From NCBI GenBank assembly GCA_944548615.1, contig OX155961.1:10252673-10316672 (forward strand): a stretch of DNA of 64,000 nucleotides. Direction: 5' to 3'. A model generated the notes under the pieces. The model was not told the DNA's origin and did not search any database. It saw only the letters and a list, made by a program, of their open reading frames with translations. The stretch is from Micropterix aruncella (taxonomy: Eukaryota; Arthropoda; Insecta; Lepidoptera; Micropterigidae). The first letter of the stretch is position 1; the number at the start of each line of letters is the position of its first letter. Shown here piece by piece: positions 1 through 10,649 of the stretch. The position numbers and the translations under genes are program-made.

Positions 1-672
1 TGTTTTCCATGACATGTTTTCGTCGGTGGAAGTTCCTGGAAATTTAGTGGACTTGGCAATCTCGATAGAGTAATTTAACGCTAACTGTTTTTCTTTTTTA
101 TTTGAGACGTTTATCAAAACTGCTTTGCTTAAATTTGGCGACATCGGGTTCACTCTAAACCAATCATTGACTTCAAAAAGTTTTTCGTTTGTTGATTCCT
201 CCATTTTGGTTCTACAATCACTTTCAAGAATGCACGTGGTGTCATCTGCAAGTTGGACAGTTTTGGCACAAGTTATGTTAGTTGCTAAATCGTTACAATA
301 GAGATTGAAGAGGAGAGGTCCTAATGTTGAGCCCTGAGGCACACCGATGTTTACTATTTCACATTTCGATTGCTCAGCCTTGTCCTCAATTCCATCAATT
401 ATTTTAATCTCCACCACTTGTTGCCTGTTTTGTAGGTACGATTTAATGAGTAAATTGGCCACTCCTCTAATTCCATAATGGTTTAGCTTGTCTACCAGGG
501 TATTGATATTTATACGGTCGAATGCTTTGCTTAGATCGCAGAACAGTCCTGCTGAAAGCATCTTCTTGTTTCGACTATTCTCAATCATGAAACATGCATA
601 CAGCGCGGCATCCTGTGTAGATTTTTTTTGTCCGGAATCCATATTGACTGTCTGAAATGACCACAAATTTAA
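1..672 (-). pseudogene. Non-LTR retrotransposon RT fragment (Jockey-like)
   Basis: Minus-strand reading gives reverse transcriptase motifs in order: QYGFR near 640, STQDAAL near 610, DLSKAFD near 535-515, GVPQGSTLGPLLF near 345-305 and the catalytic LADDT near 250-236. The frame stays open to the left window edge, so the C-terminal part lies outside. QYGFR and STQDAAL are in different frames either side of an A-run near 632, so one frameshift has broken the gene. The N-terminal side stops at about 672, where retroposon X sequence begins. Clade assignment (Jockey/Rex-like) comes from general motif spacing and is inferred. Confidence 0.85.
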
Positions 673-733
673 CGACTCATCGTTAAAAATTCCTGAGGTG
701 ACGGGTTCACCCGTTGTAGTTGACAACTCTAGT
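670..733 (+). mobile_element. Retroposon X, 3'-terminal fragment (copy G)
   Basis: This 64-bp piece matches the last 60-odd bases of the X copies ending at 41305 and 56425: a CGTTAAAA..TTCCTGAGGTGA block, the inverted repeat ACGGGTTCACCCGT (701-714), then GTTGACAACTCTAGT. It abuts the RT remnant directly. X appears to be a non-coding retroposon family with at least six copies in the window. Confidence 0.75.
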
Positions 734-752
734 AGTTCACATATATTCGGCA

Positions 753-822
753 ATCTGAATAAAAAGTTATACTATCCATGGCGTCCTATCTGAATAAAAG
801 GTTATACTATGCATGGCGTCCT
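753..822. repeat. 35-bp tandem duplication
   Basis: Two adjacent 35-bp units starting ATCTGAATAAAA (753-787 and 788-822) differ at two positions. No coding potential is seen. Confidence 0.85.
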
Positions 823-1206
823 TATTTTACCCGCCCCAACGTCATAAAGGGAGGGAGAATAAAATAAATTTATTAAATAAAAAGTTTTTTTAAGTACACT
901 ATCAACATATATCTACTAAACTCATCTTAAACACGTTAAAACCCCTGAAATTACTTTTAAAACAGGCAATAGGTTGCATCTATTATCATTTTTTTTAATA
1001 TGTGGCTGATACTATCCTCCATTTTATTTTGTTAATATTTCTGAAGTGCGGAAACCTTTTGTGATGTAATTTTCTACTAAGACTCTGATGATGCCATTGA
1101 ATAGATAAAACGCCATTTAATGGAGATACAAAACTTTTGAAAAGAGTACATTTGTTCATACTAGAATGGATATTCTCCTTTGTATATATATTTATTTATA
1201 TATTAT

Positions 1207-1256
1207 AATAAATAAATAAATAATATATATTGATATATATTATTTATTTATTTATT
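1207..1256. repeat. Inverted repeat formed by two facing AAAT tails
   Basis: Arms 1207-1230 and 1233-1256 are 24-bp perfect inverted copies made of AAATAAAT and ATATAT. The right arm is the 3' tail of the minus-strand LINE. The left arm looks like the tail of a plus-strand repeat ending here, so the palindrome is probably two retroelement tails meeting head to head. Confidence 0.7.
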
Positions 1257-1398
1257 TATAACGTACAAGAACAAAAAAATACAAGGACATGCATACTGTT
1301 TGTTGTACATGAGGAATAATTAAGAACAAACATTATTATAGCGAAAAACATAGCTCTATGCATATAAATATGCTAGCATATCCGAATGAGGCGAAATC

Positions 1399-1439
1399 GC
1401 ACAACCAACTAGACCTAGAAGGTCTGTCTCTGGCTGTGC
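1399..1439 (-). ncRNA. Candidate LINE 3'-UTR stem-loop, copy 1
   Basis: In element sense an outer stem GCACAGCC/GGTTGTGC encloses an A-rich internal loop, an inner stem AGACC/GGTCT and the constant CTAGTT. The same architecture with different stem bases occurs at 5138-5181, 8760-8804, 42909-42949, 44960-44989, 58593-58631 and 61361-61402. In LINEs of the L2/CR1 type a 3' stem-loop is known to be recognised by the RT; that role here is inferred. Confidence 0.55.
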
Positions 1440-1769
1440 TGTGTTATACCAACTGTATTTTTGTAACTCGCGAACTGACGAAGGTGATCAATTTTAAAAT
1501 ATTTCTAAATCTAACAAATCTACACAAATTAAAGTAAAATTTAAAGTAGAAAAAAATAAATATATATGTATGCAATTAAGGGCTAAAAATAAAGTAAACT
1601 TTACATTATATACAATAAATTTAAGTAGAAAATAAGTAATAATATATACAAATATATGAATAAACACTACATTCTAATATATATGTTTAAGAAAATGATA
1701 TGTAATATTGCACAATTTTACAAATATATATTATTTTTTTAATATTCAACCTACAGTATTAATAGGGTC

Positions 1770-4755
1770 TTAAGTTTTTGAACGCCCAATATCTAGAAGC
1801 CAGTTTTTTACTTTACCTTTAAAAGTTACATAATTTTTCACGATTTTCGTGGTTTCACATAGTGAGTTGTAAACTTTCGGGGCGATAAAAAAAACATTGT
1901 CTTGGGGCAAATGTGCTTTTAAACCTTTGGAATTGTGAAAAATTCCTTTCCAGCATTTCTCGTTAAGTACATTTGTTGACTTCTTGCTCTGTACTCTTTA
2001 GTTTTGTGGAAGCTTACAAGCCACTGCTTAATAAATAGCTGACAGATATCCAAAACCTTAAACTCTGCAAAGAACTGATTTGAACTGTACCCAGGAGGCT
2101 TTTTGTTTATGACTCTTATTAGTAACTTTTGTGCTTTTAATAGTCGGTCCATTGTTGTTTTTGTACACGAGCCCCATGCTATAATTCCATGCACCCATAT
2201 ACTTTGACCAAGAGCCATATACACCATTCGCAATGTTTCTTTACTCAGTACATTCGTAAGTTCGCGGAACACGTACAGTAATTTCCTCGTTCGCGCCGTA
2301 AGCGATTTTATTTGGCATTCCCAATTGAGTTTGGAGTCTATTTCTATGCCTAAATATCTAATTTTTTTTTCAATGTTTATATGCTCACATTTGCAATTAT
2401 TCTGTGTTGAAGATACATTGCAGTTAAATTGGTGAATTTTTAAGGGTAATACGTAGGAGGTTAGGTTGGGTCTGAGTGAAAATGCTAAGTACTTCGTCTT
2501 CGAGATATTGAGTGTCAATATATGTCGATCAAGCCATGTTTTAATACTGTTCAGGGAGCATTGCGCGTCTGTAAACGCTTCATCCCAAGTATCTGACTCA
2601 ATTATGATAGCGGTGTCATCTGCAAATGAGATTATGGCTCCTTTACCTTCAAGTGTCATATCACATAAATCATTGACGTACATCAGAAAGAGTAAAGGAC
2701 CCAATACGCTGCCCTGCGGCACCCCATATAAAACATTATGTTTATTACTTTCCTGATCCCCTATCGCAGTGATCTGTGACCTGTTTGTAAGAAAACTTTC
2801 GAGCCACTCATTAGCTTTACCAGAAATACCAAAAAGGTGAAGCTTTCTTATTAGGATTGTGTGAGAGACTGTATCAAAGGCTTTAGACAGGTCGAGGAAA
2901 ATACCAAGTACTTTTTGCTTTTCGTCAAGTTTTTTGGCAATAAGTTCTGTAACCGAACTTATGGCCTCGTTTGCTCCCCGACCTTGTCTAAAGCCATATT
3001 GATTGTTTGATAGTAAGTTCGCAGATTCCAGGTGGTGCATAAGCCTAGATTTGGCCACTTTCTCGATCACTTTTGATACTACACTCAACAGGGAGATTGG
3101 GCGATAATTACTGATGTCTTCCTCGTCCCCAGATTTAAATATTGGGGTAACTCTGGCATATTTTAAACACTCCGGGAAAATTCCGCTTTCGAAGATCCTG
3201 TTTATGATGTGCGTAAGAGGGCCAGAAATAAAGCTAGGCACTGTTTTAAGCTTGGCCACTTGAATTCCATCTTGACCCGGGGCCGAATCGTCCTTGAGGT
3301 CTCTTAATATTTGACAGACTTCTTTGATATCGACTGGAGTGAATTCAAAATTAAATGAAGTTTGGCTATTGGCTCGCACATGAAAGTTATCAGCTAGAGC
3401 GGACTCACTTGTTTTAAGGTTTGACAATATATTTACGGCCAGGTTTTGTCCAATGTTACTAAAAAAGTCGTTTGTGTAATTCAGAGTTTCTGCAGTATGT
3501 TCCTCTACGTCTTTTATATCCCCTTTAATATTGATAGATGTTATTTTGTGACGCTGAGTTTTACCATATGCAATTTCTTTTATAATACTCCAAGTTTTTT
3601 TTTGATCGCCATTTACTTCTTTAATAATTTCTTTATAGTAATTTGTTTTCGTTTTCTCGATTATTTTTTTGCATATATTACGATAGCTTTTATAATGATT
3701 TTTCAACTGAATATCATTTGGACTTTCTCTGGTTTTCCTATCAAGTCTGTCACGTTTCTTAATACATGAAACAAGACCGTCTGTGATCCATGGTTTAATT
3801 TTTATCTGGGATCTGCTTATTTTAATGACCTTCTCAGTCGTTGCGTATTTTATTCCTTCAGTAATTAGACCTAAGAAATTGCGAGTTGCCTTATTTGGAT
3901 CAGATTCATGGATTATTAGTTCCCAATCAATTGATTTTATATTTTCTACGAACATATTCTTATCTGTAATACGTTTTGTAATATATCTGGGCGGTTTTTT
4001 CTAATTTGTTTTGATATGCAGATTCCGGTGGCATAGTGATATGTAATAGAACACTGAAGTTCAAATGGTGTCATCTCATATTTAGATTTAACCATAAGGT
4101 GGTCTAAGCAACTTTGACGATCTCCGTCAACTCTCGTGGGCTTGTCAATTGCTACACCTAGGCCATAATGAGCCAACAAATTTAAATAATCGTCTGTTTG
4201 TTTGTCGTTTTCACTTAGTATATTAATATTGAGATCCCCGACAATTAAACCATTTAAATCCCTGCTATATCTTTGTAATAATTTATCTAAAGATTGCAAA
4301 AAAACCGTAATGTTTGGTTTACTAGGGGATCTATATATTGCTAAAATATTAATATCGTTTTCTAACAGGAGGCAATTTGCGTCATCGATATTATTTTCTG
4401 TGACTACTACCCGTAATTCAGTTTTAACATATACGACTACACCGTCGTTTTGTCGCTGTACTAGGTTCGTGTTGTAACATTCAAACCCATCTATAGTCTA
4501 TGGCACACGCATATCGTTGATCCAGCATTCTGTTAGTATTAGGACATCCAACGAATTATCTAACTGGTCTATAAGAATTAGGAGATCAGCAAAGTTTCTG
4601 TTAATACTACGGATATTCATAGATAAAATATTCAGAGACTTTTGTTGGTTTAAATGTTGTTTGCATTGATTTGGGCAATCGAACTCAATGCAATTAAACC
4701 GATAAAAACGATTAATTGAATCGCATGTATCAGTTATATTGAAGAAAATACCAGG
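1770..4755 (-). pseudogene. LINE ORF2: endonuclease plus reverse transcriptase, broken
   Basis: The endonuclease (APE-type) part runs from about 4755 to 3976, with NIRSINRNFADLL, LILTECWIND and GLIVGDLNINIL followed by a SCLDHLMVK segment. A TAG at 4498-4500 interrupts it, and a one-base frameshift near 3975 separates it from the RT. The RT (open from 3955 to 1919, 678 codons) shows SAPGQDGI, YGFRQGRG, DLSKAFD (about residue 353), GVPQGSVLGPLLF (about 410) and FADDT (about 443). A further frameshift near 1925 moves the conserved C-terminus (FFIAPKVYNSL, KNWLLDIGRSKT, stop 1770-1772) into another frame. Nicking and target-primed reverse transcription would be its roles in an intact element. 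Confidence 0.9.
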
Positions 4756-5137
4756 CTAATAGGTTCTCGATGCATTGCAAAAAGTAGGGAGGAAATTTGT
4801 AGCTTATTTTTACACAAGAGCTCATTTGACAACTGACAACATAGTAGGCGGAAATGAATAACATAGTAGGTGATAAAACTTAAAATCTCCTAATACATAG
4901 CGAATGTACAAGGTGTATTAAATAATTAAACATATTAAATTCGAGTATTTGGATGGAGAAATTTTTCATTGACACTTCTGGATAAGTGGTGTGTGTATGC
5001 CACAATTTATGTTTATTATTTATTTATTTATTTTATTTATTTATATGTATCAAACATAATTATAAAACGCATAAAAATGGTCATAACAAGTAATGGTGCG
5101 AAGAAACAACGGCCCACATTCACATGACCATGCTCAG

Positions 5138-5181
5138 CGTATATCCAACTAGGCCAAATATAGCCTGTATCTGGGCATACG
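5138..5181 (-). ncRNA. Candidate LINE 3'-UTR stem-loop, copy 2
   Basis: In element sense the outer stem is CGTAT/ATACG, the inner stem AGGC/GCCT, followed by CTAGTT. It lies about 100 bp before the AT tail of its LINE fragment. Compared with copy 1, both strands of each stem change together. Confidence 0.5.
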
Positions 5182-5229
5182 ACTTACTTTCTGACTTAGG
5201 TAGAGAAGCCTAACTGACGTAGGTACTCA

Positions 5230-5285
5230 TATAGATACATATACACATACACACATACATATACATACATACACAAGTATATAAA
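5230..5285. repeat. Degenerate CA/TA-rich microsatellite
   Basis: A run of ATACACATAC-type units in the 3' UTR of the LINE fragment. Simple sequence; no other feature seen. Confidence 0.6.
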
Positions 5286-5981
5286 TATAACGATCTAAAT
5301 ATATTATAGTATTATTCTTTTGCATTCTATTACAATATGGTACATTTTGTTTAATATCCTATATCATATTATATAGTTTAATAGTAAAGTTATGCAGAAA
5401 TATATATATTTTCTTAAGTTATGACTTGCAGCAGTTCTTTCTCTGTCCTTGAACGACCTATGTCGTCAAGCCATTTTTTAATAATTTTTTTGAATAAAAT
5501 GGTATTTTCCATCCTTTATTTTGTCATCAAGACGGTTGAATATTTTAGGTGCTATATAGTTGAATTGTCTTTGGGCAAATGAAGAATTAACTCGGGGAAC
5601 GGCATAATTCAGACCTGCAGATGCTCTTGTAGTTCGGTGTTGCTGGCTTCGTAGTCGTTTATCTGAGGTTCGATGGAAGAACATGAGTGACTGTTTCACA
5701 AACAGCTGGCGTATATCTAACACATTACTTTCTTTGAACAGCGTTCATGTGCAATACTCATAAGTGTAAATGAATACCAGATAAACACATTTTCCAAACT
5801 AATTATTAGATATTTTAGTATACAATAGTGAGAGTTATTTGTTAAATAAATAGTTAATAAATTATATATTATTAGTAATAATTTCATACATACTGAAGCT
5901 ACTTCAAGAACTTATCGAAAGATTTTAATGAAAGCCGTTTTTTGTTCAAGGGAATTTATAGCAAAGCGTTCTACCGAAGAC

Positions 5982-6899
5982 TTAAGACATAGCATCCAAG
6001 GTCGATTCATTTTTGAATTGAAAAGTTTTAGCGTTTTCTTGCTTTTTGAGAAATATTTTTCCGTTTTTAAACCAGCAAAAAGCAAAGTGCTTCTCTTTCG
6101 CAAACTTCCTGGCGATCATATATATGTACTTTGCTCGTTCTCCGTTGATATAATTTGTTTGACGTCCCCATTGAAGTCTATGGTCTTCGCTAAGTCCAAT
6201 ATATATTGCGATAGATTTTCCCGAGGATGTTCCGGCACACCACGTATTTCTACATCCGTTGCGATTTTGTGAGCTTCAATAAGATCGATCTTTTCCTCCA
6301 GGAAAGACACCCGCTTTGATAGGTTGATGTTAGAGTCCTCCAGCCTTTTCACTACCTTAAACTTATTGTCGATGTCTGCCATCCGTTGGTTTATTTCATC
6401 GTATTTATTTGAAATGACGGTAATGGCTTCTAAGATAGCGCAATTTTGAGCGGTAATTTCAGCATGCTTTTCAGCTGCGGTTTCGGCCCGTTTTGTTGCT
6501 GAAGAGCAGAAGTTTGTCTTCAAGCATTCCTGCAATATGAGCCTTAAAATTGTTCAGCTCCTTTTTGAAAGTAGTCCCCAACATGAGGGAACTGGTCAGC
6601 TGGCGGGTTGATCTCGATATCGTATGCGAGATTAACGGAGAATGAAGAGAGATGTTAGGATCGCTGCTGCAGGCACTCGTAGCACTGATAGAAAGAGGGG
6701 TAAGTGCTGATTTCGGTGCTTTGTCCTCCAAGCAAACATCACATTTCCAGGTTTTTAAAGTAGTCTTGCGGATCTTTTTGTTTGAAGTGCAAGTCGTGTG
6801 GAACGCCTTTTTGCACTCCGTACACTTTACTACTGCAGTGGCGTCTTTTATATCCGTATCATATTTTTTACAAATTACGGAGGCAAATGACGGTGCCAT
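5982..6899 (-). pseudogene. LINE ORF1 (PHD-like finger, coiled coil, FP25K-like C-terminus)
   Basis: Start chosen at MAPSFASVICKKYD (ATG at 6899-6897). The N-terminus has a PHD-like zinc-binding pattern: KCTECKKAFHTTC followed by WKCDVC. A coiled-coil stretch follows (ISNKYDEINQRM, LEDSNINLSKRVSFLEEK), then VEIRGVPEHPRENL and, in a third frame, FCWFKNGKIFLKKQ before a stop at 5984-5982. Frameshifts near 6510 and 6120 break it. In related elements such proteins bind element RNA, and the C-terminal block resembles the baculovirus FP25K fold that turns up in LINE ORF1 products. No ORF2 follows, so this is an orphan piece. Confidence 0.75.
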
Positions 6900-7019
6900 T
6901 GCCACTACTGGCGGTATTTTTTTCGTAATTACACTAGTCAATCCTAGATGGCGCTGAGTTAGTCCTGCGATTAATAATTTTTGGAATTTCCACGAGATGC
7001 CGCAGTAGGCCAATTTTAT

Positions 7020-7236
<217 letters not shown>

Positions 7237-7948
7237 TGTAGCAATTTAATTCTCCTGCCTCATACGTATAGTTAAACACCGATAGATGGCGCTCGCGTAT
7301 CTATTTTAATTAAAAATATTTTAGCCGGACCAAGTATCGATCCCAGGCACTCACGATAGGCAAATTGCAGTTCGGCGACGAAACGACGGGGCTATTGTCC
7401 GACTGGTCGCTGCAGTAATAATTACGTATATACAGTGGTGATATTGTTGTTTTTCGATTGTATCTGTTGGTGGTTTTCCGCTCGATTGTTGGTGACCACT
7501 ATTTAATTAAAATGTCTTTTTTCTACGTACTGTTTGGCGTTCGAGATTTTCACATATGCTTCTTTACTCACTGAGGAATTTGCTATCGGTAGGTATCAAG
7601 TTAAGATAGATTCGCACACTTTATCACACTTTTATTCGTAAAAAAGATGCAGCTAACAATAATACGTCAGGTCGCTAGCAAGATTGGATGTATATCTGAT
7701 TGTTATATGATTGTTATATATATTTTTTTTTCTATATACTAATATAGCGAACGTACGTTCATATAAGTAGGGCAGTTAATTTAAGTCTGTATAGTACCTA
7801 TCCATCATTAGTAGTTTGAAACACTAAACAAAATACACGTCGACAGAAATCTTGTCTGAGGGTTAACACGTGCGAGTCTCGATCAAGATTGAAGAGTCTC
7901 TCTTCGTGTAGCTGACTGTGGCGAATCCCAACGGGGCGGGTTATTGCC

Positions 7949-8296
7949 ATGTTTACTGTTGGAACTGTTCACCGTATACATGTATTTACGGGGTGGACGG
8001 AAGCGGATCCCCGGGCAGATATTGAACTGCATTTTGTTGTAAACTCGCAAAATTATGCTGATACAGCGGAGCGTTTACAGTTTGCTTTGTTGTGGCGGAC
8101 GAATGCTGATGCGGATGCTCTGATATTTCATGCGAATTGTGACATATTTGGTAAGACTGCTTACGAATTGTCATTAACTGCCATTATGGCGAGTGGTTAC
8201 AATTATGGTTCATTAATACTGGGTACAAAATTTAATAGAAATTCGCCGTGGATACACCAAATAACCATAAAATTCGATAGTTCTGGGGCCACTTGA
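7949..8296 (+). other. Unassigned 115-codon ORF, faintly gag-like
   Basis: The frame opens after a GC-richer stretch and reads VFTGWTEADPRADIELHF then DTAERLQFALL. This faintly recalls the capsid region of LTR-retrotransposon gag proteins (an F-x-G start, an ELHF helix, an alternating A-x-x-x-F-A pattern). No zinc knuckle, protease or RT follows. It stops at 8294-8296, just before the GTTCA repeat. I do not recognise it with confidence; a chance ORF is equally possible. Confidence 0.2.
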
Positions 8297-8759
8297 ACGG
8301 TAAACGTTAGTTCAGTTCAGTTCAGTTCAGTTTATTTTCAAAAATCTTCACAGATTGTAGAAACATATATACTAAAATATCCGAATTAAATTAAAAACCA
8401 AGTTGTGCAACTGCAAATTTAAAGATCTTACAGAAAATTTAAACCTAATTAAGACAATAACAAATCGATTAAGTCAAAATATTATTTATATGTAGTTATA
8501 TAATATTATTATAATAGATGGCTACTTAACAAGGGATATGTAAAATCTGATCAACTTCTTTGCAACGCACGACAATTTATTTAGTATCACTTATCTATTT
8601 TTCTTAATTAAATTTTATTAAATTACAACTATAAATGTATATATTTATTACATAGCTATATTTTTAATAAAATTGGTATATTTATGTGTATATACAGGTG
8701 GTGGGTCCAAATAATTTATTTTAAAAAAAAACTTCATTTCTTAAAATAGCATAAAAATA

Positions 8760-8804
8760 TGCACATCTAGAGACGGGCCAAATTATCGCCTAGTTAGATG
8801 TGCA
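8760..8804 (+). ncRNA. Candidate retroelement 3' stem-loop, copy 3
   Basis: TGCACATCTA and TAGATGTGCA form a 10-bp perfect outer stem. Inside are GAGAC, the inner stem GGGC/GCCT and CTAGTT. An AAATAAATAATAATAA tail lies about 130 bp downstream, as for the other copies. Confidence 0.5.
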
Positions 8805-9410
8805 GTAAAGGTCATGGCAGTAAAGGTCATGTAAGATGTGTTAAACCTCCCTATATTAATTAATAAATAAGTTATATAATTATTATAAGATTACATGACC
8901 TATGAATGAACTGTATACCTAATCCTATGTACCTAAATAAATAATAATAATAAGTTATATTAAATCCCATTATGTGACCAAATAAATTTTTAAAAAAAGT
9001 TCTTAGAAAAATAAATTTAAAAACCAAAAAAATTTAAAATAATAATAATAACAATAACAGGTATTAATAATTGAAATCATGAGAAATAGCTTAAATTAAA
9101 AGAATAGGAAATAAAATTAGTATAATTTAACAATTAAAATTTAAATTAAAATATCAAATCACAATAATAATAATATTTATTCGCATTCACTTAAAACAAA
9201 TAAAATTTTAAAAAATATATATAAAATTTAAAAAAGGAATTACAATTTATAACCATTTCATTTAAAATCGTGACATTGTATGTTTCAAGTTTCAAGTTTA
9301 GTTTATCGTCTTCAAAACTTATTAATAGTTATTTATACATATTTAATTTTTGATTGTATACAATACTTTCGTTAGCCGTTCGTGGTGAATTGTACGTATT
9401 CTTCATAGGT

Positions 9411-9830
9411 TTAAAAAATATTTTCTAAAAGAAACTTTTTAAAGGACTTTTTAAATATATTGTTATTTTTAATGTCTTTAATATATGGAGGTAACATATT
9501 AAAAAAATAGGGACCGGAGTATTCCTTGACTTGTCTCGCTATTTTGAACTTTGCACTAGGTAACATGTACTTTGATTTGTTTCTGGTGTTTATGTCATGA
9601 ATATCGGTTTTTTTTTTGATAGTCTCTTTTCTTGTGGAAATCCGTTAGTACATTTAAAAGGTACAATGAAATAAACGTTAGAATTTTTAGTCGTTTAAAA
9701 TGACTTCTGCAGGATTTGTCCCATTTCAAATTTGCTATAATGCGTATTGCTCTTTTTTGCAGTTTGATTAGAGGTTCTCTGTGGCACGCATAACAATTAC
9801 CCCAAGTACTAATGCACATTCTTGGCAATA
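9411..9830 (-). pseudogene. LINE RT C-terminal domain, frameshifted
   Basis: Reads ISTWGNCYACHREPLIKLQ (9820 downward) and KRAIRIIANLKW, the usual LINE block after the RT thumb. After a frameshift at the T-run 9605-9614 it continues with NKSKYMLPSAKFKIAR, YFFNMLPPYIKDI and a TAA at 9413-9411. This is the standard C-terminal region of Jockey/CR1/L2-like ORF2 proteins. It is 5'-truncated near 9830. Confidence 0.75.
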
Positions 9831-9839
9831 CTTGGCTTG

Positions 9840-10562
9840 AATTTCAAGCTAGATGGACGTTGACGCTGCTACACTGTATTTCATGAGTGTATTTTTTTAT
9901 TATATGAATATACTTTATCATTGAGAAAAAAAGGACACAAAGAAAAACAAGGTACAGGAAACGTGCACTCTAAGTATATTCGGGTTTAAAATGTAAATTT
10001 TATTTTGTTTGCCCACACACAAATTGCACTAAACAGACGTCTAATAGCGTTTATCTAATTAGAAAAGTATAAATAAATTTGGTTCGCATAATTTCGAGAA
10101 ACACAATGACTTTCTCGTTAGTCCACTCCATATATTATCAAAGACGAACACGTGCGATCTCGTCGCTCTCACGATGCACAATGACAAATGTAATGTGGCC
10201 GCTTAAACGTATTAACTCTCGCATTAAATCTCTTTGATGTACCGCCACCCAAGCTATCCACCAAGGTCAAACGGCAGTGTTAATTCCGTTGTAAAGTTAT
10301 CGCGATAAGACCATCATCGCGATAATTAACGGCGTTTCCCATTAGTGTGGCCCCAGCATAACAGGTGTCGACAACCCTAAATTAATTATTTATGCCACCA
10401 AAATATTATAAGAAATTTTTAGTTGTCACATTTCATGTTCTCACAAGCGGATATCAGCGCCACCTATGGATTAACTAGCCAAAAGATACTATTGCAATTG
10501 CGATGTGAATATATAGACAACGCTCCACTCAGTCGACCGTCGGCAATGCAGATCACTGTTAG
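9840..10562. other. No recognisable gene
   Basis: AT-rich at first, then average composition. Two ATCGCGAT boxes occur about 20 bp apart near 10300-10325. Nothing else is supported. Confidence 0.5.
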
Positions 10563-10645
10563 CACAGCATACAAAACAGTAGCTTTACTCTCGAGCTACA
10601 GGGCATTTCGGGAAGAGGGTGCGAGGAATGTGGGCAGAGGTGTAC
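10563..10645 (+). mobile_element. Degenerate end of the 395-bp TIR element (family Y)
   Basis: Starts CACAGCATACAAAACAGTAG and continues GAGCTACAGGGCATTTCGGG then AAGAGGGTGCGAGGAATG. It matches the reverse complement of the right end of the Y elements at 39816-40210 and 40268-40662, and then diverges. The 134-codon ORF over it (10423-10827) is not protein-like. Confidence 0.65.
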
Positions 10646-10649
10646 GCCT

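Larger units (their letters stand above)
1233..4800 (-). mobile_element. Jockey/CR1-like LINE, nearly full ORF2, inactivated
   Basis: A minus-strand non-LTR retrotransposon. Its 3' tail is the TTTATTTATTTATTTAT run at 1240-1258 (AAAT repeats in element sense). A roughly 500-bp 3' UTR carrying a stem-loop (1399-1439) precedes a long ORF2 with endonuclease and RT domains. The 5' boundary is uncertain: in-frame coding sequence ends near 4755 and no ORF1 was found upstream. Related 3' fragments lie at 5018-5755 and 61225-62010. It cannot move on its own in this state because ORF2 is interrupted. Confidence 0.85.
5018..5755 (-). pseudogene. LINE 3' fragment with RT C-terminal tail
   Basis: Minus-strand coding remnant VLDIRQLFVKQ (5723 downward), FNYIAPKIFNRL, then after a frameshift in an A-run near 5485 the ending KKWLDDIGRSRTEKELL. 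The same C-terminal domain is seen in the LINE ending at 1770 and in the fragment at 61577-62010. The 3' UTR has the stem-loop at 5138-5181 and ends in TTTATTTATTTATTTTATTT at about 5020-5043. The left junction of the coding part is near 5750, so it is 5'-truncated. Confidence 0.8.
8309..9830 (-). mobile_element. LINE 3' end with long AT-rich 3' UTR
   Basis: Coding remnant on the minus strand from 9830 to 9411. A very AT-rich stretch follows to a GTTCA pentanucleotide run at 8309-8330, which I read as the 3' tail. Within it, at 8760-8804, a stem-loop lies in the opposite (plus) sense, followed by an AATAAATAATAATAATAA tail near 8937. A second, plus-strand retroelement tail is therefore probably nested here. 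Confidence 0.6.
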
